Origin: Apiotrichum sp. Y4204
Taxonomy: Eukaryota > Basidiomycota > Tremellomycetes > Trichosporonales > Trichosporonaceae
Assembly (NCBI GenBank): GCA_025531455.1
Contig: JAMYHL010000043.1
Coordinates: forward strand, 1-64,000
Length of the DNA stretch: 64,000 nt
Direction of reading: 5' to 3'
A program made the translations under genes and the position numbers. Below the pieces are notes generated by a model. It was not told the DNA's origin, did no database searches, and worked only from the letters and a program-made list of their open reading frames with translations. Numbering within the stretch: the first letter of the stretch is position 1; each line of letters starts with the position of its first letter. Positions 21,616 through 32,581 of this stretch are shown piece after piece.

Positions 21616-23391
21616 TTATGCACTGCTGTTCTGCTGAAGGTCGTAATAGTACTCTGCTCGGTGTCAGTCATGGGAATAAAATTGCACGCTGCTCAACTCA
21701 CCCTCGGCAGACTTGATGGTAGAAACGTTGCTTCCAAGCTTGTTGATCGTCTCAATGTACTGCCGGTTAGCAACGGTGGACAGTGTTTGGGAGGTGAATC
21801 CATTACACTCTCCTCGCACACTCACTTCATCCTCCTCAACCGAGTCGAAGACGATGCCCCCTCCCGCCTGGAGGTACACGTGTCCGTCCTTAAACGTCAT
21901 GGTGCGAATGGCGATACACGTGTCGAGCTCTGTGCGGTCAAAGTCGAAGCGGCCGACAGCGCCGGCATACACGCCGCGGCGCTCCTTCTCGAGGCCACCG
22001 ACGAGCTGGATGGCCTTGACCTTCGGGGCGCCTGAGACGGTGCCGGCGGGGAAGATGGAGCGGAATGCGTCGAAGCGCGACTGGTCGTCGCGCAGGATGC
22101 CTGAGATCTGGGACGTGATGTGGATGACATGCGAGAACTTCTCGAGGCGCATCAGGTCGTCGACCTTAACTGTCTCGGGCTTGCACACGCGGTTCACGTC
22201 GTTGCGCGCCAGATCGACCAGCATAATGTGCTCTGCGCGGTCCTTCTCCGACGCGAGCAGCTCAGCACCAAGAGCGGCGTCTTCTGCACTCGTCTTGCCG
22301 CGCTTGACAGTGCCCGCGATCGCGTGGTTGTAGACCTTGCGGCCCTCGACCTTGCACAGCGTCTCCGGGGATGCGCCGACGAGCTGCACGTCCTTGCAGT
22401 CGAGGTAGAACATGTACGGCGAGGGATTGACGCGGCGGAGATGGCGGTAGACGTTGAACGGGTGGAGTGCGGTTTTGCGCTTGAGGCGCTGGGAAGGGAC
22501 GGCTTGGATAATGTCGCCCTTGACAATGTGCTCCTTGAGCTTGGTGACGAAGCCCTCGTAACCAGCCTTGCCGACATTGGACACGGCCTCGTTGCCCAGC
22601 TCAATGGGCCCCTGCTTGGGAAATGGCACAGCAGGAGACTCGAGCTTGCGACGCACGGCGTCTATACGCGCAGCGGCCTGGGCGTACAGCTCCGGCAGTT
22701 TGGACTCGTCGGTGCCGTCGGGGAGGTAAACATGGGAGACAATCTTGATGGACTGGAAGATGTGATCAAAGATGACGAGCGTGTTCGTGACCATGAAGAA
22801 TGCCTCGGGAAGCCCTGGCAGAGGGTTGTGGAAAGGCTCGGCCGGCTTGGTGACGGGTTCGAAGTGCACGATCGAGTCGTATGTGATGAACCCAACAGCT
22901 CCACCAGTGAATGTCGGCACAGCGTCAAGCTTGAGGTAGCGGTACGGCTCCAGCTCCTTCTCAAGCGCAACGAGCGGGTCTCCCTCAACCTCAAATCCCT
23001 CTCCCGTTCGCACCGTCTTTACCGGGTCTGCTCCGACGAAACTGTACCGCGCGAGGTTCTCGCCGCCAGTAATCGACTCCAGGAGGAACGAGTACTCACT
23101 CCCCTCCGCGACCTTGAGGTACGCAGCGACAGGCGTAAGCAGGTCCGCGGGAATGTCAATATACACGGGGACCAGGTTGGGCCGCTTGCCCTCGACCGGC
23201 TTGGTCTCTCCTGTGACGGCCACACCTGATCCACGAGGGAAACCTGACGCGCCTGCGGGCACGAGCGTGGTCGGCGTCGAGGTCCCGGTCGCGAACAGCT
23301 CCTTGAGCTCATCCAGCGACGGCTTAAGCATCTACATGTGAGCGTCGAGATATGTTTGGGACTGTGATTGCTTGCTTACTGTCTGAACCAT
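21616..23391 (-). CDS. TRP2: anthranilate synthase component I
   Basis: Converts chorismate with glutamine-derived ammonia to anthranilate, the first step of tryptophan synthesis. Exons are 23380-23391 (only 12 nt: M-V-Q-T), 21702-23331 and 21616-21653; both introns are 48 nt; 559 residues. The regulatory N-terminal half carries the LLES tryptophan-binding motif (SFLLESI). The chorismate-binding half shows [48 protein letters not shown] and [15 protein letters not shown]. The last intron is needed to reach the normal C-terminus ([15 protein letters not shown]). If the short first exon were skipped, MLKPSLDEL would be the alternative start. A consensus Gcn4 site lies about 350 bp upstream. Confidence 0.95.
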
Positions 23392-23739
23392 GCTGCTTGT
23401 GGTGTGGGTGGATGACACTGTGACGAGGTTCGTTAGGATTCCTTGTCCCTCAAGGTTGACTTTTGTCCCTATTTTGGTCGTCTAACTCGAAGAGTGAGTG
23501 GAGATTCCAAAGGAAGGGTCAGCCGGTCATTCCCGTGGTTTAGGCACGTGATTGGCATGCCTTGATAGCGTGAAACACACGTGAAGAAACAGTGACTGAT
23601 GCGCGGATTTGCGCGATCCGTGACGGAGGAAGCACAGGCGCACAGATTGCCGGCTCGGAAAGCGTAGAGCGCGTGAAACGAGCCCGACCAGAGACGCGGG
23701 CGGGCCGGAGTTACCGGAGCGGAGGTGTCAAACTGCGTT

Positions 23740-23746
23740 TGACTCA
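23740..23746. promoter_or_regulatory. Gcn4/CPC1-type site TGACTCA upstream of TRP2
   Basis: Perfect TGACTCA heptamer about 350 bp 5' of the TRP2 ATG. Gcn4-family bZIP factors bind it and induce amino-acid biosynthesis genes under starvation, TRP2 being a classic target. One exact heptamer is the only evidence. Confidence 0.5.
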
Positions 23747-24089
23747 GCCGGTTGCCTTGTGTTTCTGTGCGACATGCGCAAAATGGGATTGCGAGAGCGC
23801 GACTGGCTGCGGACAACAGGCCCCTCTGGTCCCTGGAGTAAGGAGCGAGTATATCCGTCGGTACCCGCTCTCGGTACCTGTGGTACCTGCCTGACCGCCG
23901 ATCGGCCCATCCTCGGCTCGAGAGCTTTTGTGATGATATGCGCCAGCGTGCAAACCCCCGCTGCCCTCTGCTTACACGATATGTCTAATTCTCGGCGAGG
24001 GAGACCGTTGAAAGTACTGTTTGCATGTAGGTGAAGTATTTTGGGTGAATGAATGGCCGTAGAAGACACAGAGCTCAGAGTTGTGCGAC

Positions 24090-24121
24090 CTGATGGCAGG
24101 AGGAGCTGATGGCAGGAGGAG
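24090..24121. repeat. 16-bp perfect tandem duplication
   Basis: CTGATGGCAGGAGGAG is present twice in a row in the TRP2-SKT5 spacer. Confidence 0.85.
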
Positions 24122-25251
24122 AAGGAATATGCATGATTGCGCCAACCCGCTCACCCAACACCCACTCAAGTTCATCCCGATTGCTGCCCACTGAGTGCAT
24201 GCAAACGTCGGCTTTGGTAGGCAGGTCCGGCGATGCCGCCGCGATAACAAGCTGTAGGTAACGTTTAAAGTGCGCTGCTGCACCATTGAAAGCGATGAGA
24301 GCTTGCCTCGTGTTAGTTGCCGAGCAGCAGCAAGAAAGTGGCAGTAGCATCAGCTTCAGCAATGATCGCAGCAGTCATTGTGTAGGGACTTGGAACAGTA
24401 GTAGTGATGAAGAAGAACGCAATGAAGCTGTTAGGAGTCGCGCGTGTTGTTTGAATGGTGTATGTGTGCCGGAACATTGATGGTGTACCCCTGACCTTTT
24501 GGGTGATTCCTCTGGTCATCTGCCTAATGATTCCTTTGACGCTTCACCTCGGTCTTCCGTCCGCCCGCCTCAGCCCAATTCCTCGTCCGCCCAAAGGAAG
24601 ACAAGGCTGGTACAGCGTCACCATCCATAGGGGCAGAAGGCAGGTCAGACAAGAGGCAGGACGCGCGAGGTGCGAGAGGGCGTCTCATCCTATGACCAAT
24701 TTCAACTGAGGATCATCATAGCTTCCAGGAGTCTAGTGCGTGTAGTGTCGATCTCCCCTGTTGCCTGTAACCTGACTAGTCTGTCCCCTCCGCCACCCAC
24801 AGCCCCTTCCCCTTCCTGCGTTCTCGCGGTTGCCCCCCTGCGCCTCCCCCTCGCCCTAATCGTCGTCGCATCCTCACCGGTATCATCGTCCGTTGCCGCC
24901 ACTGTCCCAACCCACGACCCACCGACTGCGCGATTGCGCTGCGTCTGCTGCAGCTTACTGCCATTATACATACCTACCTACCTCCGCTCTCTACATTGCT
25001 CGTTCGTTGTACTTTATCGTCTCTGGTTCCCGCACTTCGTCTCCTCGTCTTCTCGGCTTCGACACTAATACGCTGGCCTCTGGTTGGCCTGGTGTCAACT
25101 GCACGCACGGTCAATCGTCTCGTCTTGTCTCGTTTCGTCCGCGCGTCCACTCCCCTTGTCGGGTTGTCGGCATCTCCTTGCCTTACAATTGATTTTATTC
25201 TACTTTCACTTCCTCTTTATAAGGTATCGCCCGTTCTCCTTCATCGCCACC

Positions 25252-28200
25252 ATGTCCGTCCCGCCGCCGGCCACGCGTGCCCAGACATACGATGGGGGCT
25301 ACGTCGGACCACCTTATGGTATGCGCGACGACGGTGAATCGGGATTCGGCAGCCACCGCTTGCCGCCAAACGCCACGCCGTCACGAGCCAGGAGTATGCG
25401 CAACATGCAAGAATGTGAGTCGACCGAGATCGAGAATGTAAATGGGGGGAGAAACACGAGACCAAGCGTGAAAACGGGCGAGAGCGTCGCACGGGAGTGC
25501 GAGCATGGCGCGGGGCCACGTGGAGCCGCACGGCGCCGATGCGCCGCTGACCACGCGCCGAGGGATGCATCCAGCATGTAGGACTGCGGTTTGTCAATCC
25601 TGCGCCACGCGTCAGGATCACCGATGACCAGAGGCCAGAGGCCAGGGTGCCAGGAAGCTCAAAGCTATCAGCATGCCTGGGGCGAGGAGGATTTGGGTCA
25701 ACAGGCCAACAGGAGGCAAGGGCCCGGCGGAAAGACGGCGGACGGGAGAAGGAGGGTGTCATCGAGGGCATTCAAGGGACGGAACTCGGCGCGAGGCCGA
25801 AACCAGTTGGGCCACAACGACCATGCATCGGGTCATCGTGAGCGAAAGGAAACGAGCATGACCAAGATTGAGGAGAGAGAGCGACCAGGAGGAAGAGATA
25901 TAGAGCGGAGAGAACGAGTGTCGGAGGCGATGAGTGTTTCTGAGCTTGGTAACCTTTTTTGCCTTTTGGCTTGGCTTGGCTGGCTGGCTGGTCCCTCGCG
26001 AGCTGTGCTGTGCACACAGTAGTGCATCACACACCACCCAAGCACACATTCCATCACAACCTCATCGTCCTTTCCACCACCCCAACATCACCGCACCATC
26101 ATTTTTCTGCACACACGACTCTCTTCCTAATCCCTAATCCATCCACCACCCCCTCATCGTCCCTCATCGTCGTCCTTCCCTTTCACGACACGTCTTGCGC
26201 CCATTCCCATCATACCTCGCTCTCACTTTTTTTTTTTGTCACAGTCTCTGACATCACATCGCAGACATGGCCGACCCGCCCCCCCTCCCTCCATCATACG
26301 ATGCCGCAGTTGCAGGTGACATGGGCCCAATTCCGGGAGGGCCCTCACGCCAGCGTCAGCCGTCTGACGATCTCGGACAGGCACAAGTCGACTACTCGGT
26401 CTACTCGGACTATCTCGAGGATTACACAAGACCAAGCCCCGCATCACACAGCAGCCCGCTTCCCCAAAACCACCGACTTTCTGACGCATCCGAGCTCGAG
26501 GACAAGTTTGGATCATTGTCTATGGCACCGGCTCCATCTGCATCACCCTACCCACCCGGTCAACCGCCGAGCTCATACTCGTCACCCTATGGCATGCCCG
26601 GGCCACGCCAGCGATCGGTCACGGATGGACTTAACTCGACACGTACGTACGACCCTGCAGCGAGTGTCTATTCACTCGACTCGGGCATGGGCGCGTACGG
26701 CGTGGCTCCGCCAGGGATGCCGCGGAGATACGGAGGAGGAGCAGCACCGCCGCCGAGCTGGAATCCCAACTTTGCAACACCATCAGGACAACCACCGAGC
26801 GACCCGTACAACCCCTATTACACGGCAGCGAATGACCTCTTGGGACCTCCCCCTCCGAGTGGCCCACAGGTCCCCTACCCCACAGGACCACCAGGACAAG
26901 GTCCCATGGGCCACGGCCCTCCCTCTCGTCAACAGAGTGTTCCCAATCTCGCGCGAACAAATACGACACGGTCCACAATGTCGCTCGCCTCAGTCGCCTC
27001 TGTTCCATCAGTGGTATCTCTGCCCCCTCCCCAGCCCGTCGAATCGGTCGGTGCGTCGTCAACGCGCCGCCGTGGAGGTGCCGTTGCGATCGATGTCAGC
27101 AAACCGCCCTATACGCGTGAATTCGTTGACGACTATCGAAGCCGCATGAAGGTGGATCCCGATCCCGAGGCACAGTTCGCGTTCGCAAAGTACCTTATTG
27201 AGGCTGCCAAGAAGATTGGTGATGAGATGAGCGCCCGCGACCCTCGTGGTGGACGCAAGTATCGCGACAATCTTCTCGCCGAGTCTTTGCGAACTATTAA
27301 GAAGCTAGCCGAGGGCAAGGAACCATACGCCGATGCCCAGTTCTTCCTCGCAAATCTCTACGGTACTGGCCAGCTTGGACTCCAGGTCGACCACGAAAAG
27401 GCCTACTATCTTTACCTCATGGCGTCCAAGCTCGGTCACCCAGCAGCGACGTATCGTGCCGCAGTTTGCTGCGAGCTAGGTGCGGGTACAAAGCGCGATC
27501 CGAATCGCTCAGTGCTCTTCTACCGCAAGTCCGCGACTTTGGGTGACACGGCAGCGATGTACAAGCTCGCTCTCATTCTTCTGAATGGCATGATGGGTCA
27601 CCCGCGGAACCCACGCGAGGCATTCTTATGGCTCCGCCGAGCAGCCGCGCAGGCTGACGAGGATAACCCACACGCGTTGCACGAATTGGCACTGCTGCAC
27701 GAGCGACAGAACAACGGCACCCAGGGTGTGATCCCCTTCGACCCTCACGCGGCCCGCGGATATCTTGCTCAGGCTGCTCAGCTTGGCTATGCACCTGCCC
27801 AGTTCAAGCTAGGGCAATGTCACGAGTTTGGTTCGCTTGGATTCCCAATCGATCCCCGCCGATCTATTGCTTGGTACACGCGGGCCGCGGAGCGTGGAGA
27901 TTCGGAGGCGGAACTCGCACTCTCTGGCTGGTACCTTACAGGCTCGGAGGGCGTTCTCAAACAGTCCGACACTGAGGCGTACCTCTGGGGCCGCAAGGCT
28001 GCAAACAAAGGCTTGGCCAAGGCTGAATACGCTGTGGGTTGTGAGTACTCGCCGTGAATTCCGCGAAAGCTCAACTGACAACAGACTACACTGAGATCGG
28101 TATCGGAGTCAAACAGGATCTTGACCTTGCGAAGCGATGGTATCAGCGCGCAGCAAGTAAGTGGACGGCTCCTCTTGCCAGTTCGCTAGCTGACAAATCA

Positions 28201-28318
28201 AGTGCAGGGCAACAAGCGTGCAATGCAGCGGCTGCAGGAACTGAGCAGCAGCAGAAACGCAGGCAAGGGCGCACGTCCGACTCGCAAGGACGCGGAGACC
28301 GAGTGTGTCATTATGTGA
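25252..28318 (+). CDS. SKT5: chitin synthase activator, Skt5/Chs4 family, prenylated
   Basis: Activator that recruits and stimulates a Chs3-type chitin synthase at the plasma membrane or bud neck. Proposed exons are 25252-25414, 26265-28040, 28085-28156 and 28203-28318; 708 residues. Residues 1-330 are Pro/Ser/Gly-rich and disordered. Six or more SEL1 repeats follow (for example ADAQFFLANLYGTGQ; AATYRAAVCCELGAG; APAQFKLGQCHEFG). The last two small exons restore the final SEL1 repeat and end in CVIM, a CaaX box like that of yeast Chs4, implying farnesylation. The first exon has an ideal context (CGCCACCATGTCC) and a GTGAGT donor. The 850-nt intron ends in a T11 tract, CTGAC and CAG two bases before a second ATG (26267), keeping the frame. 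Translation from 26267 alone would give a protein 55 residues shorter. Confidence 0.88.
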
Positions 28319-28645
28319 CCTGGAGTGCAGAAGCAGAAGTGAAGCGTAGGGGGAGGTAGCAGCCGTGCCTGCTCGCTTGAACGTGAAGGTAAGGCGACCC
28401 TTCCGGAGAGGCCTTACGGCGAGAGTACGCTACAAGGCATGAAACGCCGCAGGGCACGAGCCCGAGCTTGAGTCGATCGAGTCGCGCCCTCAGACGGTTG
28501 TGCTATCAAGGAGTACCCAAATCAGTAATAGACATAATAAATCCCCACGGTCCTAAGTGGTTCCTTTGTACAGCACATGCACATCACAGCCATGATTCAT
28601 TGCTAGATATGAGCACTATTGCGAGCGTGACACTCTACGAGGCTT

Positions 28646-28701
28646 GGATGTGGGAACATACTGTGGAGTTGAAGGATGTGGGAACATACTGTGGAGTTGA
28701 A
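28646..28701. repeat. 28-bp perfect tandem duplication
   Basis: Copies at 28646-28673 and 28674-28701, each beginning GGATGTGGGAACATACTG and ending GAGTTGAA, are identical. Confidence 0.92.
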
Positions 28702-31700
28702 AAAACTCCAGATTAGAGCGTGTTCCATCAGATTGAGAACTGTATAGCATGTAGCTGGAACAAAGCATGGCAGTGCCATGCCGCACAGACGCACTTCTGT
28801 GCGATCGTTGTGCGCGCACTCTGCTCTCTCCGAATCATAGATGCTTTGCTCACTGAGCATGCATGAGTACGCTGTCATGCTGCAGGTAGTCCACTGTTCC
28901 GGGTCGTACGCACGGCTCGAGAGTGATTTGGCTTCATGACTGACTATGTTGTGGTTGGTCCAGGCATTGTAAACATGTATGCACGTGCAATTGTGATCAG
29001 ACCTCCCTGTGGGGAGCTGCTGTGCGTAACGCCATAATTATTAGGAGCCTTGACATGAATACTTGTAACCTGCTCATTCGGACAATATTGCGCAATACGA
29101 ATGAAAGACAGTTGAGATCAGCAGCACAGTGCGGTCGCGACTGCAGCCAGCAGTGTCCAGTTTGACCACAGTAAATACACACATGCAGGCATGTGCTTGA
29201 AAAAGCAGCTCATGACATTGACCTGTGTGATCCCCTGTGTATTTGCGTCTTGGTTCCCACAGGTTGGTTGACTTGTTTGCTGAATTCCGCAGGTCTTGAA
29301 GTTTCGTTGGCCGTTTGCTTATGGTAAGCTTTGCATTGGGCAATATCACCGAAAACGACAAGAGATTCACACGCTTCCTGTTAGTGGCAGGCCAAACATT
29401 TATTTTGCAGTTTTGCTACTTCCAGATTGCCAGCCACCTATCAATGTGTATTTAGCAGAAACGAAATGAACCCTTGTTCAAGATAACAAATGTTGCAGCT
29501 AAACAGAGTCGTACTCTTTTGGCGCTATTGTGGATGTGGATGATGATATGTTCAAGCAAATTCATTGTTCTGTGATCGTTAGGGGATTGCACAGGAAATG
29601 GGCTATTTCCCAAAACAATCAACCCTATAAAAGAATTGAAACTGCCTTTTGTGTAAGTCTAGGAGAGAATTGGTCTTATTGATTCCTTGGCCTTATTGAC
29701 AGCTTGGGATATCCAAGCACCCTCCTCCAACGTATTAGGGATTAGTGAAGCCAGGCACAATCAATACGCACATTACCACATTACTGCCAGAGACGAAGGG
29801 AAAAGTGCGCATCGTCCAGATTTCACAGAGCCAAATGGCTACTGTTTCTTGTGGGTTGAGCTCCCACACCGGCAGCTTTGTATAAGCAGAGCCCACTATA
29901 CGAAAACGGACGTCAAGATCAAAGGGTTCCTCGGGGATCAATTGTTGACGATGTCAGGTATCAAATATTCTGGTCATATCGCCACGACTGGAATGACAAA
30001 CTCTTGTCAGGCAGCGGAATTGCATCTAGGAAGGGTACTTGTGCAATGCAATCACCTCATTTGATCCTTATCTGGTATCTACTTCAGTCTACAAAGCATA
30101 GGACATGAATCGACGAAGACAGCTAACACATCGAGATGGCGTGTGGGTTGAAATCTAGAAATCCAGAAGAACAGTACTCAAGGTGGCAAAGGACTGGAAG
30201 CTACCGGGTGGTGAGCTTCTCTCATACCAAGGTGAAGCGCCCCGTTGAGTCCAGATCGGCGCAGTCTCACTGATTAAAAGTGGTGAACCGCCGTTTGTAT
30301 GCCATCGGGACTGTGCCCTATACAATGCATGATGGGCTATCTGCTACATTCAGGTAGACATTATCAGTTTTAAGATGAGTAACTCGGACGAAACCTTGAC
30401 AGATGGGACCAATGGGAAACCTCCCATTCAATCGAGATGACATACTGATTGTAATTAAACTGGGGAGTGTGGGGTCATGGTCACTTACGGGCCGTTTTTA
30501 TTTCGGCGAGCTGGATCAGTGCTCCGGCACAATATATGCAGAGTTGAATAGGACATCGTAGGCAGTAGTTGTTTTCGTTTTGTTTTTTGAATCGTGTTCA
30601 GTGCTTGGAAAGGCATGCATATAGCCACTTTTCGATCTCTGAAGATATCTGAGTCCGATTGGGAACGCCAATTTTTGTGAACCTGACTAAGTTTTGTGAA
30701 ACTTGCTTTGGCCACGTCATGGCATTTTGCTCGAAAAGTGCATACAGACAATGCATTCACCCGCTCTCAAACGATATGAATGGTACCCATACTATATAGG
30801 AGTGACGGAGACCTATGTACTCACATTCGAGTCAAGCAGAGCAGCATACACACATAATTCTTGCAGATGAATCGCAACCAAAAAGGGAATATTGTGAACA
30901 GTGGTCGTACTCAATCACTTCAATGCAAATTTTTGCATATTTTACTTTAGGCCTTACAGTCAAATCGTATATTGCCTTATAAAATGCGCTGTTGTTTGGC
31001 ATCAAATGCACATTCCTGTCGTTAATCATGCAAATCTTGTTTAACAAAGATATCCGCATCTATTTGAATGTGAGTCTAACGAATCACATCCCTGCAAAGT
31101 CAGCTTCACATTGACCTAGGTCATGCATGGCGACCGGCGCATAATCCACGAAATGCGAGAGGTCTATCGATTGTGTCTACTTCGAAGTCGGGCATTCAGT
31201 GATCAAACAGATTGACTGACTGGTGGAACAGTGTTCAATGGGTCATTCATTATCGTCAAACTCAAGCCTCCTCCATATCAATAGGAAAATTCACGACAAG
31301 AGAACATGCAAGCTTGTGAACTTGCAATGAGTCTCGTTGTTAACCGCGTGTTAGAGATCTATCGGAACCTCTTTCTCCACGTCCCCACACTCTAAGAAAA
31401 CTGCTGCACCCTGTCGAAACTTATATGCGCTGACGTATCTCTGTCATCGAATCTCATCCATGGCCAGATCATTATTACATGTCACCCTGCAGTTCTTTTT
31501 TTTTTTTCTTCCCTCCCTCCAAGCCTGAGTACTACTTACTAGTGGGTACCATATTCCCGGCGAACAGTACATCTCAGGACGATTGGTGACAAACTGGGCT
31601 ATTTGTAACACACTGAAACTCTATAAGCCGAAACTGTATCCAACACACTCCAGCTACAGAGGTATTATGATTCATGGTACTATGCTTCAACACGATGCAC

Positions 31701-31728
31701 ATGAGACAAACTCACATGTCATCATCAG

Positions 31729-31931
31729 TCGCTGCTTGAAGGAGCGTACCCCATAATCAATCACCTGCTCTAGGTTCAAGATATTTTTTGGTCCCATTCT
31801 GTGGCTACCACCGCTACAGTGGGTCGGCAGTCGCTGCTTGAAGGAGCGTACCCCATAATCAATTACCTGTTCTAGATTCAAAATATTTTTTGGTCCCATT
31901 TTGTGGCTACCACCGCTACAGTGGGTCGGCG
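31729..31931. repeat. 102-bp tandem duplication
   Basis: Two adjacent copies (31729-31830 and 31831-31931) begin TCGCTGCTTGAAGGAGCGTA and end CCACCGCTACAGTGGGTCGG, differing at only a few positions (for example CACCTGCTCTAGG versus TACCTGTTCTAGA). The unit contains a TTTTTTGG run. Each copy ends in an ACCGCTACAGTGG-like partial inverted repeat. Confidence 0.93.
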
Positions 31932-32258
31932 GATGAGACGTCATATTTCTCAATGCTCAAGTGATAAACCAGTTCATGTCCCTTATTGGCGAAATGACTC
32001 TCGGCTGTTGCCCGTGGTCCGGCATAAATAGAGGATGACACGTCAGCTCAGCTTTCTCATGCAGTGATGTCTGACTTAGAATTAGACGTGAACACCAGCC
32101 GGAAAACTGTCACTGCTTGAATCCTGCAGTCACTAGATAAACATGTAGAATATGCTATGGGAATTGAGTATTGAGCAAAGAGAGAAGGTTAGGTGGAGCA
32201 GTCAAGCTTGAAAGCGGCTCCTTGTGACCACCAGGACCAAGGAGTTGTGATCTGCTAT

Positions 32259-32275
32259 ACGCGTGTATTACGCGT
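32259..32275. promoter_or_regulatory. two ACGCGT (MluI box) motifs 11 bp apart
   Basis: ACGCGT at 32259-32264 and 32270-32275 lies between two convergent 3' ends, not upstream of a known gene. Binding is unproven. Confidence 0.3.
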
Positions 32276-32581
32276 GTACGCGAAGTCAAAGAGAGAGTGG
32301 CCTTGAAGCGGCGAACCGACTGTTGGTCTACAGGTAGTAACGAGCAACAATGCGAGCGTCATCCGCCGTGCACATTGGGGGCTTCGGACGTTTAACCACT
32401 TGTGCAGTGTCACGTTGAAAGTTTGTGACCATGAAAGCATGTGAGTCTGTGATAACTGTTGCCACAGAGTGTACTCGGTGAATATGAATATCTATACATG
32501 CATATCTATCTGCAACTCTCACATGGATGGCATCGAAGGACAACAGCAAGTCATATCATATCAACATGGTAAGGAAACCTC

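Larger units (their letters stand above)
23392..25251. other. 1.86-kb divergent intergenic region between TRP2 and SKT5
   Basis: No gene can be supported. It contains a Gcn4-type site (23740-23746), a CACGTG E-box near 23545, repeated GGTACC/GGTACC-like triplets at about 23860-23890, a 16-bp tandem duplication (24090-24121) and a long C/T-rich tract from about 24760 to 25250 that resembles a core promoter and 5' leader of SKT5. Confidence 0.6.
28319..32581. other. 4.3-kb gene desert between convergent SKT5 and SWD2
   Basis: This is the least coding part of the window: AT-richer than elsewhere, with only short frames that match no family. It contains a 28-bp tandem duplication (28646-28701), a 102-bp tandem duplication (31729-31931), a TATAAAA with downstream transcript-like sequence near 29626, a T13 run at about 31497-31509 and two close ACGCGT sites at 32259-32275. 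It may be decayed mobile-element DNA or house a non-coding RNA. No terminal repeats, reverse transcriptase or transposase signature was seen. Confidence 0.6.

Noticed and set aside
22120..23229. 369-codon plus-strand frame opposite TRP2
   Set aside because: Antisense shadow of TRP2 coding bias; the minus-strand product is unmistakable anthranilate synthase.
25772..26049. Separate small genes between 25420 and 26260
   Set aside because: Overlapping frames on both strands without conserved content; the interval behaves as one long intron with strong splice signals.
29687..30064. 125-codon open frame in the gene desert
   Set aside because: Its first codon is not ATG, composition is non-coding-like, and no motif or splice context supports it.
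30485..30760. 91-codon minus-strand frame in the gene desert
   Set aside because: Isolated, AT-rich, no homology recognised and no promoter-like sequence.
31729..31931. CRISPR-like array
   Set aside because: Only two head-to-tail copies with no spacers, in a eukaryotic context; it is a simple tandem duplication.
28319..32581. LTR retrotransposon
   Set aside because: No TG...CA terminal repeats, primer-binding site, gag/pol motifs or target duplication were found by eye.
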